A DNA stretch of 64,000 nt from NCBI GenBank assembly GCA_013398175.1, contig VZRZ01006832.1:338778-402777 (forward strand), given 5' to 3'. The stretch comes from Climacteris rufus. Taxonomy: Eukaryota; Chordata; Aves; Passeriformes; Climacteridae. The notes beneath the pieces were generated by a model that worked only from the letters and a program-made list of their open reading frames with translations, was not told where the DNA came from and did no database searches. Of the stretch, positions 21,501 through 33,500 are shown one piece after another (position 1 is the first letter of the stretch; each line of letters begins with the position of its first letter). The position numbers and the translations under genes were made by a program.

Positions 21501-24500
21501 TTTGCCATGTTACCATTTTGTCATGCTTGTAAAGCTAAACAGTTTTGAGATTAACAACTTTCTGTCGTATTTGGATTGAAATCAAGCTTCAAATGTCACA
21601 GTTGCTGCAGTGTTCTAACCAGATACATAAGATTGTTCAATTAAAACACAAGCTAAAAAATGTTTTATAGCACAAGTAAGCTGAAAGGTGTAAATAGCTA
21701 TAGCTATTCTGAACAAAATTTGAAGATGCTTTTTCTAGAAAAAAACTATGAAAACGTCAATGTTTTGAATGCTAAATTCCAGTAATGGATATTGAAACGT
21801 AAAATTCTTTTCCCCACGTATTTTGCTTATCTTTGACATCATAAATATTGATGCTTGGTCAGATGTGGTTGGTAGTTTCCAGACAAATCATGTATTTCTC
21901 AGCTCTTTATGTAAAATCACTGGTGGTACTAAAAGCTTCATCTCACTTTTAAGAATTTTAATGTCAGGGACAGTGTTGTAATTCAGACATTTTAAACAAT
22001 TTATTTCTGTCTTTTAAATGTGTTTCTACTGTAGCTTTATCGGAGAAGAATCTGTTGCAGCTGGAGAGGGCAGCGTTCTGACAGATAACCCCACGTGGAT
22101 TATAGACCCTATTGATGGAACTACCAACTTTGTACACAGGTCCACCTCTCATTTTTTTTATGTTAGCAAGCTCAGCTGATTACCCTCTTTCTTTCTCCAG
22201 TTCCATGATAGTTAAATTGTTTTTAATTTTTAAATTGCTTTAAGAGAGATACTATGAACTTGTTAATAGTTACAAATTGCTATTTACGTTTCTTGAGATG
22301 CGCTGGGCAGTTTTTGTAAGCATTTTAATATTCTTATAAGTATTATACTAGTCTTGTTCTGTAACCAACATCAGTTGTTCCATGAGAGGCCTGTATTATA
22401 GAGCATGGGTCAGCAGATTTTGGCATGGATTCCAAAGATAGATGGGCAGATTTCAGCAGTAAAGGAACAGGACTCAGAATTGGGAGTTGCGGCATCTTCA
22501 GAGAGCTGATAACAGCTCCAAGTGCTGATTTCTAAGAAATTTCAAATCCACTGAGATCTAGGAGCCCCTACTATAAAAGAAAGCAGGATATCACCAGTAA
22601 ATGTCAGCAGTATTTTGCACCATCATGAGGAGGGACTTTCAGTGTAATGCTGACAGCCTATCCTGTATACCTTTGAAACATGATAGATTTTGGCCCCAGT
22701 GAGCTTTTCTGAGTCTGCTTGATTTCAGTTTTGAAATGACTGCTGCTATGTGTGCCACGACCTTTGAGTCCTGAATCCAGCTTCTGAATCCTGCTAAATA
22801 ACACGTTCAGAAAACTATAAGAAAAGAACCCATTGTGCTGCATTTACTGGCTTAAAAGTCAGTATTTTTTGCAGATAGTAATAAAAACAAATGTTTGGGA
22901 ATTGCAAAAAAGTAAAGACTAAAACACAAATTAATTTGTTGATTGTTTCAAACTTAGGTTGATGTGTATCCTACCATGTCCTGTACAGTCCCACTCTATT
23001 CACTCTTCCTGCATTCATCAATGTCTGTCTTTCTCATGGCTTTGGTGAAGAAAGGGGAGGTAGGAGGAGAGGTAACTTGGCTCTTTTCACGAGACCATTT
23101 TGGCCAGCTTGTTCTTTCTGAGAAAAGTTAATAGCATAGAGGCTTGTTTGTATTTGGCTATGAAACAACAGTCCCCAAGCTAGGAACAGCTGTAACAGGA
23201 ATGACAGCCCCTAGCGGGCAGGAAAGTTTGTTTGAAACAGTAATTGGTTTTGTTGGCTCTATTTTCACTAAAATGTGCAAATTCCGGAAACCTGTGTCCT
23301 ATATAGTCCAAGTTTGTTTTTGAAATGTGCATTACATTTAACTGAACACTGTCTTTATTAAGAGTAAGCATGGTAATGAAAGAAGTTTAGTAGCTCACTA
23401 TAAATTAGTGAAATGTTTTGTTTTGTAGGTTTCCATTTGTGGCAGTTTCAATTGGCTTTGTTGTAAACAAAAAGGTATACTTTTTATTACTTAATATCTA
23501 ATCAAACCCAAATCAATTGCTTGTTTGTAGTTACAACTTAAGTTCTGTTATTTCACAGTAAATTGGAAGAAGAAAGGGAAAAACGCCTGAAGGTCTTTTT
23601 CCTCTTTCTTGCAGATAGAGTTTGGAATTGTGTATAGTTGTATAGAAGACAAGATGTATACTGCCAGAAAAGGAAAAGGTGCATTTTGCAATGGTCAGAA
23701 ACTTCAAGTATCAGGCCAAGAAGGTAAGCTGGACTAAATAGCTCATTTCTTGTGATTACCAGATTGCAAAGGAGACATCAGAAGTTTCAGACCTGGATAA
23801 ATTGATGGTACTTAGCTCCCAGTTTTGTTTTGCAAGACTTTCTTTGGCCATGGGCTGTTTAGTTTTGAGAAACACCTTTTATGTTCTCTTTGATTTATAT
23901 GGCACAGTCTGTGCAAAATCAGGATTTGGCAGTTGAAGATTTTGTTCCTGACGTGTCTGTGTTGTGGTTTCGTTAGTTTGTTGCCTTGTTTGTAATTCCC
24001 TGTATATCTGTATCTGTTTGAGGTTGTTCTTTAGATTGTAATAAATCTGTCAAACACTTTAACTTCTCCCAGGTGTGATCTATTGGTTTTACTCTTCTAT
24101 GCTTGCAACCCTGCATGAAGTAAAATGCATGCTTCAAACGAGACCTTTAAGTATCTCAGGACTGTTTTAATTTTTATAGCAACAGAATTTTTTTTAGTAC
24201 TTGGCATCGATTAATGTATAGGCACAGTTGAAGCAAATCATGCTTGTTTCATTGTATTTTATTCTTTCCTGCCATTTTCCAAGTAACAGATTTTTATATG
24301 TTTGATGTAATATTTTATTAAGATACCTTACTTTTAGTCAGTCTTGTGAGAAAGCAACACAGTTGCAAGTTGCTGTGACTATTTAAGTTGTGCTGTTGGA
24401 AGACTCAGGTTTCGTTTCTTTTCCAGACATTACAAAATCCCTTTTAGTAACAGAATTGGGCTCAAATCGTGACCCAGAAGCTATAAAAATAATTCTTTCT

Positions 24501-26566
24501 AATATGGAAAGACTTCTCAGTATTCCTATTCATGGGTAAGATACTTCTTATTTTTTATGTGTATTTATATATACTGACAGTGGTTAATATTGTAAATATG
24601 ATAATCTTAAGAAAACTTTGGTTGCATTGTATTTGACACCTTAAATGTGAAATATGTTTTAAATGTTTCTGTCTGGTAGCTTCTACAGAGAAACTGCATT
24701 TAACTTTTTCAAGCTGGGACATATAGAAGAGAACCCTGATAGTCAGTATTGAGAAGCAAAGCATGTTTGGGTTTGTAGGACTACAAAATGTTGTATTTAT
24801 CTAGTAAAAAAAAAGAAATACAATTTTTTGCCTTTTTTTTTTCCTCCAGAAACACACAAGGAATAAAACTGAATGAACAGAAACTATATTACGTTCCTTA
24901 GTTTCCTTTCTTTTTAGTAATGAAAATTTTGGGGTTTTTTTATATATGTAAATCAGAAGACAAAAGTAGATCTCCTTTTCCTCTTTCAAAATCATACAAT
25001 TTTTTAAATTTGTCTGAGTAGTTTAAATTGTCTGTAAACTGCTTTTATTTTGGTTGCATTCCCTGCGTCCTCTCGTCCAGATAAGCCAAAGTCTACATTT
25101 CTGCAAACCATTTTGTTTAAAGTTGGTTTCAGTAGACAACTTTTTCTTACTCTAACCATGTTCATGTTTCTAATCTAAAAAGTTTTATGCTGGGATTCCC
25201 AGGGTTTGTGTTTTGACACTTAACATGTAGATTTTTTTTTTACTTCAAAACGTCTTCCCATGTTGTTAAAGAATATATGCTAAGATGTGAAGTAGGGAAT
25301 ACATTTTAGGTGTGTTCTCAGTTCAGCTTTGGCATTTTATTTGTAAACAATAATTTGAGATTGTAGTTGATTTAAGTTGCTTTTTGAAATAATTTAGCTG
25401 CTATCAGTTACAATTTAATGTACATTTAATAATTGAAATAACTGCAATTATTTGTAAAAGTCACACTTATTTGCTAAGTGCATCAACATTTCCTAAAGAA
25501 ACTGGGATTTATGACAGGAGGGTTTGGTGAAGTTATCCAGACCAAATTTATGCTGTGTAATTTATTTTTTGTGATTACTGTTAGAGGGTTTTGCAAGTCA
25601 GAGGTGTTTACTGATCATGTTTGTCAGCACTGAACAATGTCTGCTCTACTTGAATTCTTCTATTCAAAAAGCAGAGTAGAATATCTGTTATCGTTTCATG
25701 GGCAGATACCTTCCATAATATGTTGTAGGTTAAGAAATCACTTAGGATGTGTTTAAAATAAAATTGATTAATACAATTTGTAATTAAAATTTCTGGAAAT
25801 TTGCTGTATTTGGCAAACTCTTCAAGCTACTTATGCAAAACTTCATTCCTATTTTTGTGTGTACCTCCTTTAGGATTAGAGCCGTTGGTACAGCAGCTGT
25901 GAACATGTGCCTGGTGGCAACGGGTGGAGCTGATGCCTATTATGAAATGGGCATCCACTGTTGGGATATGGCAGGAGCTGGAATCATTATTACTGAAGCT
26001 GGTGGAGTACTGCTGGATGTAACAGGTAAATACACAAGGCTGCATAATACTCTTCTGTGTTTCTAAGTGGCTAATTGGGAGCAAAATGTAGCTGAAATGA
26101 GAAAGCAAAGAGTTCTTTCCAATCCTCTTTCCAAGTTACCACTACTGAACAGAGTTCCCAATCCATTAATAGACGAAGAGGGGGTCAATTGTATGTCCAT
26201 AAGCAACAAGACAACCTTTACTCCCTTGGCTGGACACCTGGAAAAGTGAAAAAAGACAGTAAACATACATTGAAGAGAATTTAAATGTAGCTCATACAAG
26301 ATACCTGTTGTGTTAAATGCATTTTAATCCAGAGGCAAAACTTAGTCCTAAATAGTAATGTATAATTTACACTTAATTTTTTCAATGCTTATTTTCTTGC
26401 CAACTTTTAATTTTCTCTATGTATAAGCCGTTTGCTTTGGTTTCTAGGTGGACCATTTGATTTGATGTCTCGAAGAATAATTGCAGCAAGCAGTCGAGCT
26501 ATAGGAGAGAGAATAGCCAAAGCACTTCAAGTAATTCCTCTGAGGAGAGATGATGCAACTAACTGA
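18587..26566 (+). CDS. IMPA1: IMPA1, inositol monophosphatase 1, complete (8 coding exons, 278 aa)
   Basis: Coding exons: 18587-18649, 19994-20127, 22035-22139, 23429-23474, 23615-23723, 24427-24535, 25874-26025 and 26448-26566. All have GT-AG introns, and the total of 837 nt is in continuous phase. The cytosolic Mg2+-dependent, lithium-sensitive enzyme hydrolyses myo-inositol monophosphates to free inositol, feeding phosphatidylinositol resynthesis (family knowledge). The translation begins MADPWQECMDYAV and keeps the metal ligands: D47 in LVTETDQK, E70 in GEES, D90 and D93 in WIIDPIDGTTNF, and D220 in HCWDMAGAG with its EAGG tail. The human enzyme has 277 residues. I saw no stop, shift or missing residue, so it should be functional. 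IMPA1 rather than IMPA2 is supported by the KSSPVDLVTETDQKVE segment and by synteny with ZFAND1. Confidence 0.97.
18650..19993 (+). other. IMPA1: IMPA1 intron after the first coding exon
   Basis: A GT-AG intron with a short TA run near 18701-18714 and a CR1 3' end at about 19110-19250. Nothing else was recognised. It ends in a long pyrimidine tract and acag. Confidence 0.8.
19110..19250 (+). repeat. CR1 LINE 3' end in an IMPA1 intron
   Basis: The sequence ccctggaagtgtccaaggcc continues to ggtgtccctgcccatggcag, ggccccttccaacacaggcc and attctatg. This is a short 5'-truncated CR1 3' end in plus orientation. Confidence 0.9.
20128..22034 (+). other. IMPA1: IMPA1 intron, second
   Basis: A 1.9 kb GT-AG intron in which no repeat, RNA gene or extra exon was recognised. 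The open frames at 20376-20742 and 21219-21579 overlap on opposite strands and have no known similarity. Confidence 0.7.
22140..25873 (+). other. IMPA1: IMPA1 central introns
   Basis: The introns 22140-23428, 23475-23614 (140 bp), 23724-24426 and 24536-25873 have GT donors and AG acceptors. They are AT-rich, with no CR1 or LTR recognised. Exons 23429-23474, 23615-23723 and 24427-24535 lie between them. Confidence 0.7.
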
Positions 26567-28220
26567 GTACCAAAGCTACTCTGTAAATGTCATTATCTGA
26601 TGTCTCATGTTGCCACGTGGTGGTTGTTCTACACCTTGAATTGACAGCAATCTTTCAGTACTGCTGTGACTGCTAAGTAGAGCTTTGAGATTGGAACAGT
26701 GTTCTAAGTAAGCTGTAACTGTTCAGTATTTTATTTAACATCACAATTAGATAAAAGTCTAGAAAAAGAAGCAAATATATGCAACTAGTATTTTACATTT
26801 TATACTACACTGAAATGCATAGCAGGAGGCTCTTCGGTGAATAAAGATCTCTAATTCTGTAAGTGACAAAACAAAAACCACCCTCCTAACACCACTCAAT
26901 CACATCTGATCCTGAACCCAAAATGATGAAGGCATTACTGTTTATCCAGTGTTCCTATATCTGGTCTTCAGCATTTCTCTTTCTTACCTCATTACAGTTT
27001 CTGTAGAGGTAGTTCACACATTTCTGAACTTGTTAATTGCTTGTAGTTTTGGCTCCAATTTAAAGCCTTTATTACTTATCTGTCATTGGTATTGTAGTCA
27101 CCATTTTGCCTTTCTTGTGGTAGATAGACACAATCTCTTCTTTAGCCTCATATGTGGCCAGTACATTTGCAAATCCATTACAATTTCAAACGTAATAGTT
27201 ACTGTGCCAGAAAATATGTGCATCTCCCAGAAATAAGTTCTGAGCACACCTGTCACCAAATCTACTTACTTGAAATTAAGATGCAGTATGATTTGCATTT
27301 TGTTAATTTTGCTTGAGTTTTTTCATGGCTGAGTCTGTTTCAAAATCTAAGGAATCATTAAATCCAAGAGAGTTTTCAGTAATTCAGCTGGCAAAAAACA
27401 AGTCCATAGTTTTTACATACTTTTCTGTAAGTTACAAAAGCAGTGACCAACCAGGACCAGGTTTCCATTGTGTCATAGAGTGTACAGACACAAAAGAAGA
27501 TACATATCTAAACCTAAAGGGTTTATAAATCTAAGAAATATTAGTGATTTAATTCTAGGTGTCAGTTGTTCTAAACTTTGAAAATGACACTGGTTCTTTG
27601 CATTTTTGTATTTAAGATTGTTAAAAGCATCAGTGCACTATCCAAATAATTAATGCACTTTAAAAACGATGTAACTCAGATCAGTTTTTAGACTGATTTT
27701 CTTTGTGTTGAAAAGAAAGCTGTCTCACTGGTTGTTCAGTCAAGATAGAGCAATGCTTTGGAAAGCCTGACTTTTTGTACTGCTGTCCCAGTACAGTTCA
27801 TATTTTGAAAAATGATGTATTGTAGTTTCAATAGTTTGCATATTATAAATGTCAGTTTTTTATATCAGTTGATATTTGCAGGTTTTGCAGAAATACTAAA
27901 TTCAAAGTTGTATCTAGTGCCAGACAATTAATGTTAACAAGGTCAGTCTGCTGTTTAAAGGTCTTCCCCAAAAGCCAGACTTAGAATTATTTTACTTTTT
28001 AAATTCCTATTGACAAAGATGGAATCCTTTTGAACATTTCACTGTAACTTTATTGTTGTAAACAATGTGGGATCATGGTTATTTTTGAGATGTCTTCTGT
28101 ACCATTTGTGTGGTTTCTGTATAACAAACTCTGCATAACTTTATTTGTGAAATGGAGATATGTCTGAAAAATACTTGATATGGAAGAACATGTTAGAAAT
28201 AAATACACTTTAGCAGCAGT
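26567..28220 (+). other. IMPA1: IMPA1 3' UTR with two candidate polyadenylation signals
   Basis: AATAAA occurs at 26840-26845 (short form, about 290 bases of UTR) and at 28198-28203 (long form, about 1.65 kb). The interval has no repeat and no splice-like interruption, so it could be one long 3' UTR. Which signal is used cannot be decided from sequence. Confidence 0.5.
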
Positions 28221-29970
28221 GGCTTCAGCTGTGCTTGCTTTCTTAGCGTTCATCAGGCTGCAATGCTGTGTTCCAACCAGCTGGATTTGGGGGCCTCAAA
28301 GTGAGCTGAACACTTTTTTCTTGTCCTCTGATGTGCATAGATGGTAAACTGTTGAGGCTTTAGATGTGGGATTATGTATGCAGCTGCAGTTGGGTTTTGG
28401 AGTGAGTATTTCAACCCCTTCCCATGAGATCATGGTGCATGAATCGTCTCCAACCTCAGACTCAAACTTCATGGATTACCTTACCCGTCATTTGTGTTGG
28501 AGGTCGATCAGCTGGTTGAAGAATGGAGCTTTCTCACTGTTGGCGTTCCTAATAATGCTATTTGAGGAAAAATTCATACGAGTTTCTTATCTTGGTTCTC
28601 TTCACTCTATTTGTGTTGGAAACTAGCCTAATTTTTTTTTACTCTCTAAATGGCAGGTTTTATCAGCTGTCTGCTTTCTTTTTATTTCAGCCACATTTTC
28701 AGGAGGATCAGAAATCTTAGTTTTCCATTTTGCTAAGCATTATCTTCTCAGACACCTCTTTAATATGTGGCCAGGTTTTTTGTCATGTGAAGGGACACTG
28801 AAATGTAATTATGAAGTTTAAAGACATTTTGTTTCTGGGCTAGCCTACAATTTTTGCAAGTTTTTGTAGTAAAACAGAGAAGTCATGATTGTTGTGTAAT
28901 CAAAAGGCTTTTGAGAGTTTATATATGAGGTAATCCCTAAATGTTCAAAGCAATAAAAAGCATGGTTTTGTTGCTTTGGAAGATAAAGGGGCAGAGTTAA
29001 ATCCTCTTAGATTTGTTTTTTAATAATTTAAGATAAAATTATATATTCACAAGGTAAGTTTTGCTGGGCAATGAGACAATTGGGAAGGAAAACCAGTTAC
29101 CCCAGACTGAACAGACAGATCAAATTAAGATCATGACTACTGCTCATGTAAACATCAACAGTCCAGCATACAGGAAACTTTCTTGCGTAGCTTTTAGTGA
29201 ACAACACAGGACTTCAGCTGGCAAATTCCACTGTGTTTAGAACACTCAAAACTTACAGGTGCAAGAAGAAGATCAAGTGGACAGAGTCAGCAACTGGGGC
29301 AAGTGAAAAGATAAAAAAAATTCTACTGGACATTAAAAGGCCATGTGAGCAAAATGAACCAGTCCCTTTGCCTTTACTTTGAGAATTTAAATGGTCAACA
29401 TTGTTACTATACTTGCTATGGAGCCTACTGCTTGTCTTAACAAAGGTTGTCAGAGTAGGGGACTGATGTTTAGCCGACACTAAAACAATTAGTACTACAA
29501 AATAGGTGATACTGATTTCTAGCAATGTTGCCTATGAAAGAGGGCAGGTAGTCTTGGTCTACCGTCCTGGCTATCATCCGTCACTAACCCTCTCCATTTA
29601 TTGATTTACTGATCATTTGTGATTGTTTTCTGTGACAACCTGCAGAGCTTTGCTCTAGCTACAAAGCAGGGTGTTCCAATAGATTCAGTCCCTCAGCTTT
29701 TCACAGCATGAAATATTGCCAAAGGCACAAAAGGCTTCAGGCTCTTGTCCAGCCCCCCTGCAGAAAATCCCTCCTTGCCCCACCCCCCGCATGAAATACT
29801 GACTATCCCTCGTACTATCTGTGACCTAAAGCTGTGTTTGAATTCTGCGTAGTCTGATGTCTAGGTGTGAACTAGGCATCCTGACTAGACATGTCATCCT
29901 GTGGCCTCAGTAATGAAGCATTTAAAATAAGGAGCATCTTTTTTTTCCCCTGAGTTTCTTCCCATGCTCT
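28221..29970. other. Intergenic, nothing recognised
   Basis: AT-rich single-copy-looking sequence. The open frame at 28366-28626 (86 codons) has no family I recognise and no supporting splice or promoter context. No CR1 or LTR was seen. Confidence 0.4.
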
Positions 29971-30006
29971 CAGAGCCAGCTGCTAATTCAGTTCTAATCA
30001 TTACCT

Positions 30007-30522
30007 GTGAGGGAGGTAATTGCTTCCTTCACAAGTCTGATCCTGTTGCTAAAGTGCTGGCAGACAGCTCCCCAACAGCACATTGTTTTCGGATCTACAG
30101 CAGCTGGCATGGCTGCCTTTATTTGCTCAAACTCCAAACATCACAAGGATGGCAGTGACGTGACACCTCAAGGGTGTCAGCCAGATCTACCGGATGGCAA
30201 AATCCATTCAACCTCTGGATTACTTCTTGTCCAGCACCAAAAGCAACAGGAAGCGTAGTCTCTCGCATCACTCTCCAGTTTGTACAAAGATCTGCAGCTT
30301 CTTAAAGCAGGAGCTTCTGAAATGCCCTCTGTGCCCACTCTCTGCCGTCTGCCTGGTACAACAACAGGGCAGAGAAAATCTGACACACTTCAAAGCCGCC
30401 TGCAGCACTCAGAACAAACAGACTGGAGGACTGCACTCAGCCGAGAGCACATTATGGCACTGTATGAAAGAGCTACAAACTTCTGCCTGTTTGAGGAGAA
30501 TGGATTAGATCTCCCAAAGTAG
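30007..30522 (+). other. Unassigned ORF region, possible exon or decayed gene
   Basis: One frame is open from about 29998 to 30522 apart from a single TAG at 30256-30258. The downstream part has no stop over 87 codons and looks protein-like, ending TALSREHIMALYERATNF then CLFEENGLDLPK and TAG. Its first in-frame ATG is at 30319, and an earlier non-ATG start is used if the frame is read from 30280. A pyrimidine-rich acceptor-like site (tttcttcccatgctctcag, ending 29973) lies upstream. A second, overlapping plus frame is also open (30194-30508, 104 codons), which weakens the case. I do not recognise the family. It may be a terminal exon of a small gene, a pseudogene with one stop, or chance. 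Confidence 0.3.
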
Positions 30523-33500
30523 AGCAGAACTAATTTTCTAGCACAATTCAAACTATTAAGATGCTAAAAATAATGGTGAGTGGACATCTGCTCCAGAAGC
30601 TTATAGCCTCTGTTGGTGACTGTATATTAGCTTCATACACTGTGTCATACTTACTCTTGGTTTGCACAATTGCAGTGGTGATTTTTACACTGACGTGATG
30701 TTGCTTTAGTTGGGAATCGGGCCTTCTGTACTCCTATTTAAGTGGAAGGATAAAACAAAGAAAATACAACAGCAGAGATCACGTTTACAACCATGTGAAG
30801 CACTTAATTTAGAAGTAGTTGCACTGCAAATACTTGAGAAATAATTTCATAGGCGCTTTTCCTCAGCTTGCTGGGTTACATCTTCCTCTGCTGCTGTCCC
30901 GGAGAGATGGTTCTGTGCTGGTTTATCCTGCCCGTGGACGCAGGGGCGAGGGCGGTCTGGGAGATGCACAAACTCCCCAGGGAGCCGCGCCCATCACCGC
31001 TCCCGGCACAACGCTAGGTGGCAGCCGGAGCCAGGGAAACACCAGGAGGCCCAAGGTTCCTTTGCTTTGGAGAACATTCCCCTTTCCAGGCCTCTTTTCC
31101 ATCCTCCTTCTGCTCTATAATTATTGTTGGATATAATAACTGACAAGTATTCGGAAGAATTATGCGAAAAATTTTTGAGGACTTTGGCTCTGTTCTTCTG
31201 TGACTTGAGGAGTGTGAAACAGGACTTGTGCCAGAAGAGTTAATATTCCCTCCCTTTCAAAGCAAGTATGTTGAAAATTGTGGTATTTATCACAAAAGAT
31301 CACAAATCTGAATTCTAAAATAAGATAAAAAATTTACAAGTCATTAGATTCTACTGCATTTAAGACTATAGTCATTTCCCCTGAATTTTTTGCTGCCATA
31401 AATTAGGTCATGGCTTTTTAGCAGCCTTTTTTTTAAGCCTACCAGATAATCTTCTGGTCACACGTATTAATCTGTATGCAGATACAACAGCCCCAGGACA
31501 ACAAACCCAGACACAAATAAACAGGTCTTTATGATCTTTGAGATGCAACTGTGTTATTTTCCAAAGAGAACACAAGCTCAATATTTTGCCTCCAAACATG
31601 TTGAGATGATGTAAAGGAACTTTACTAGCTGTGTCTGCATTCTCCCTTTACTCTGTAGTGTATTGAGACTATTTTTCAGGATCTACTCAAGCATTAACAG
31701 GTAACTCATCCCCTTATTTCAAGATTTCATGGGCCTCTGTGCTGCATCCTATAAAAAATTTATTTGTATTTATGACCTTGCCTAGGAAGGCAGTGGCCTA
31801 GATGTTAAGTGTCAATGCACTCCTGACAAAAGGTTCACTTTTCATCTCAGCATGGCTGGTTGAGAGGTATTGCCTCCCAGGAAAAGACATTTCTCAGGAA
31901 AAGACTTTCCTGCCCTCCCTGTAATACATGTGGACATGCCCTGCCAGAGCACACCGTGCAGAACGTGCCCAGCAGAAGGACGCTACCGAGCTCATCTGCA
32001 CAGGCTGCTGGCCACCCCCAAGGTACTCTGTTTCCTAAAAGCAAGGAGCAAAAGGAGTGATATGTCCTGTACTGCCTGCAATGCTCTTCCCATGCAGGTT
32101 GGGGTGAATTAAAAAGATTGAGTTACTCTAGTGGGGATCAGTGTGGTATAACTCTTTTCTACTCTGACTTCTCTACGGTGCTGCAAGACAGCTGGTGCTC
32201 TCCTTCCTCCAGCTATGCTCAGTTGCAAATTCCCCTTTGGACAAGAGAAAAGCTTCCAATGCTGTTTCTGGCAGTGAGGTTCTTGGCCAAGGACAAATAG
32301 CTGCAGAAGAGGGTCCCAGCTGAGATGTGCTGACCTGGGGAATGCCGAGGTGTAGGATCTTGAGAAAGGTAGGAGAGGGGCTTGGCCAACAGCAGCAGGA
32401 ACAGGAGGTCCTAGTTTGGGACCAGCTTATAGTAGTACCTGCAGGGAATATTTCTAATTTTAGGAAGGTCATTCTCTTCCAGTTCTCATGACAAACAGGT
32501 ATGATGACATCTATAGAGTTATATAGATTATAGTTTTATAGGGATATTCAATATTCTATAGCTTTTCCAGAATTAAGCCCAGTCAATTCAGGTGTAAAAG
32601 TTCATCAGGATGACTTTATTTATTATTAATGGCATAAACCTCCACTTTACTGGATGTTTGCATTGACCTATTGTAGGCAAACAATTACCTCACTACTGAA
32701 AGCTAAAAATAATCAAGACACCCTTTATTTCTGCTTCATTATACTTGAAATTGTGGTTACAGTTCTCAACAGTCCTACAGCAAAACACATTTAAAAGAGA
32801 GTAATGTTTAATGTTATTAGAAATTCCTGTTCCAATATTTATTTAGTTGTAATTAGCAATGTATTAGCTGTGTAAAAGTAAATTGTATCCCACTTCATCT
32901 GTGCACCTTGTTCAGCTCACTATGTTGAAATGGAATTCATAATGACAAACAGTCATAGCAGGGGGAGGTTAAAAGCTCTGCTTCTGTAGGCACTTAGATG
33001 TTAATAGCAGTTTCCACTGAAAGGAAGTGCAAACCTGGACATAATGATTCCCATCAGCAGTAATTTTTGTGGCTGACACTGAAAAACACTGCTGTTCAGT
33101 TAGCTAAAGCAATTAGGAGAGAAAATATGTTTTCCACTAGTCCACATTCCAGTTCAGTTAATTTGTCCTATCTTTTATTTAAATATCATGGAAAATTAAT
33201 CACTAGTAGGCTCTGTCAGAAGTATTTTTTTTCTGCACTTTGTGTACCTGCCAACTACTAAACTTAATACCTGCAATTTTAGGAAACGCCACCCCAACTC
33301 TATACTCAAATGAGTTTCTACAGTTCAGCAGTCTCTGTTACTAGTGTCTGTTTCTTCTTCCTAAAGTTTTCATTGCAATCTTCAGTGCATCTCAACTGAA
33401 ATCAAGTGGATTATGTCTCCTTGTTAATCCAGAATAGTTAATTTAAATGAACGAATTACGGACAAAATGTACAAAGGATGGGAAACAGTGAGAGAAATCA

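Noticed and set aside
25827..26108. 93-codon minus-strand frame over an IMPA1 exon
   Set aside because: Antisense shadow of the IMPA1 exon at 25874-26025.
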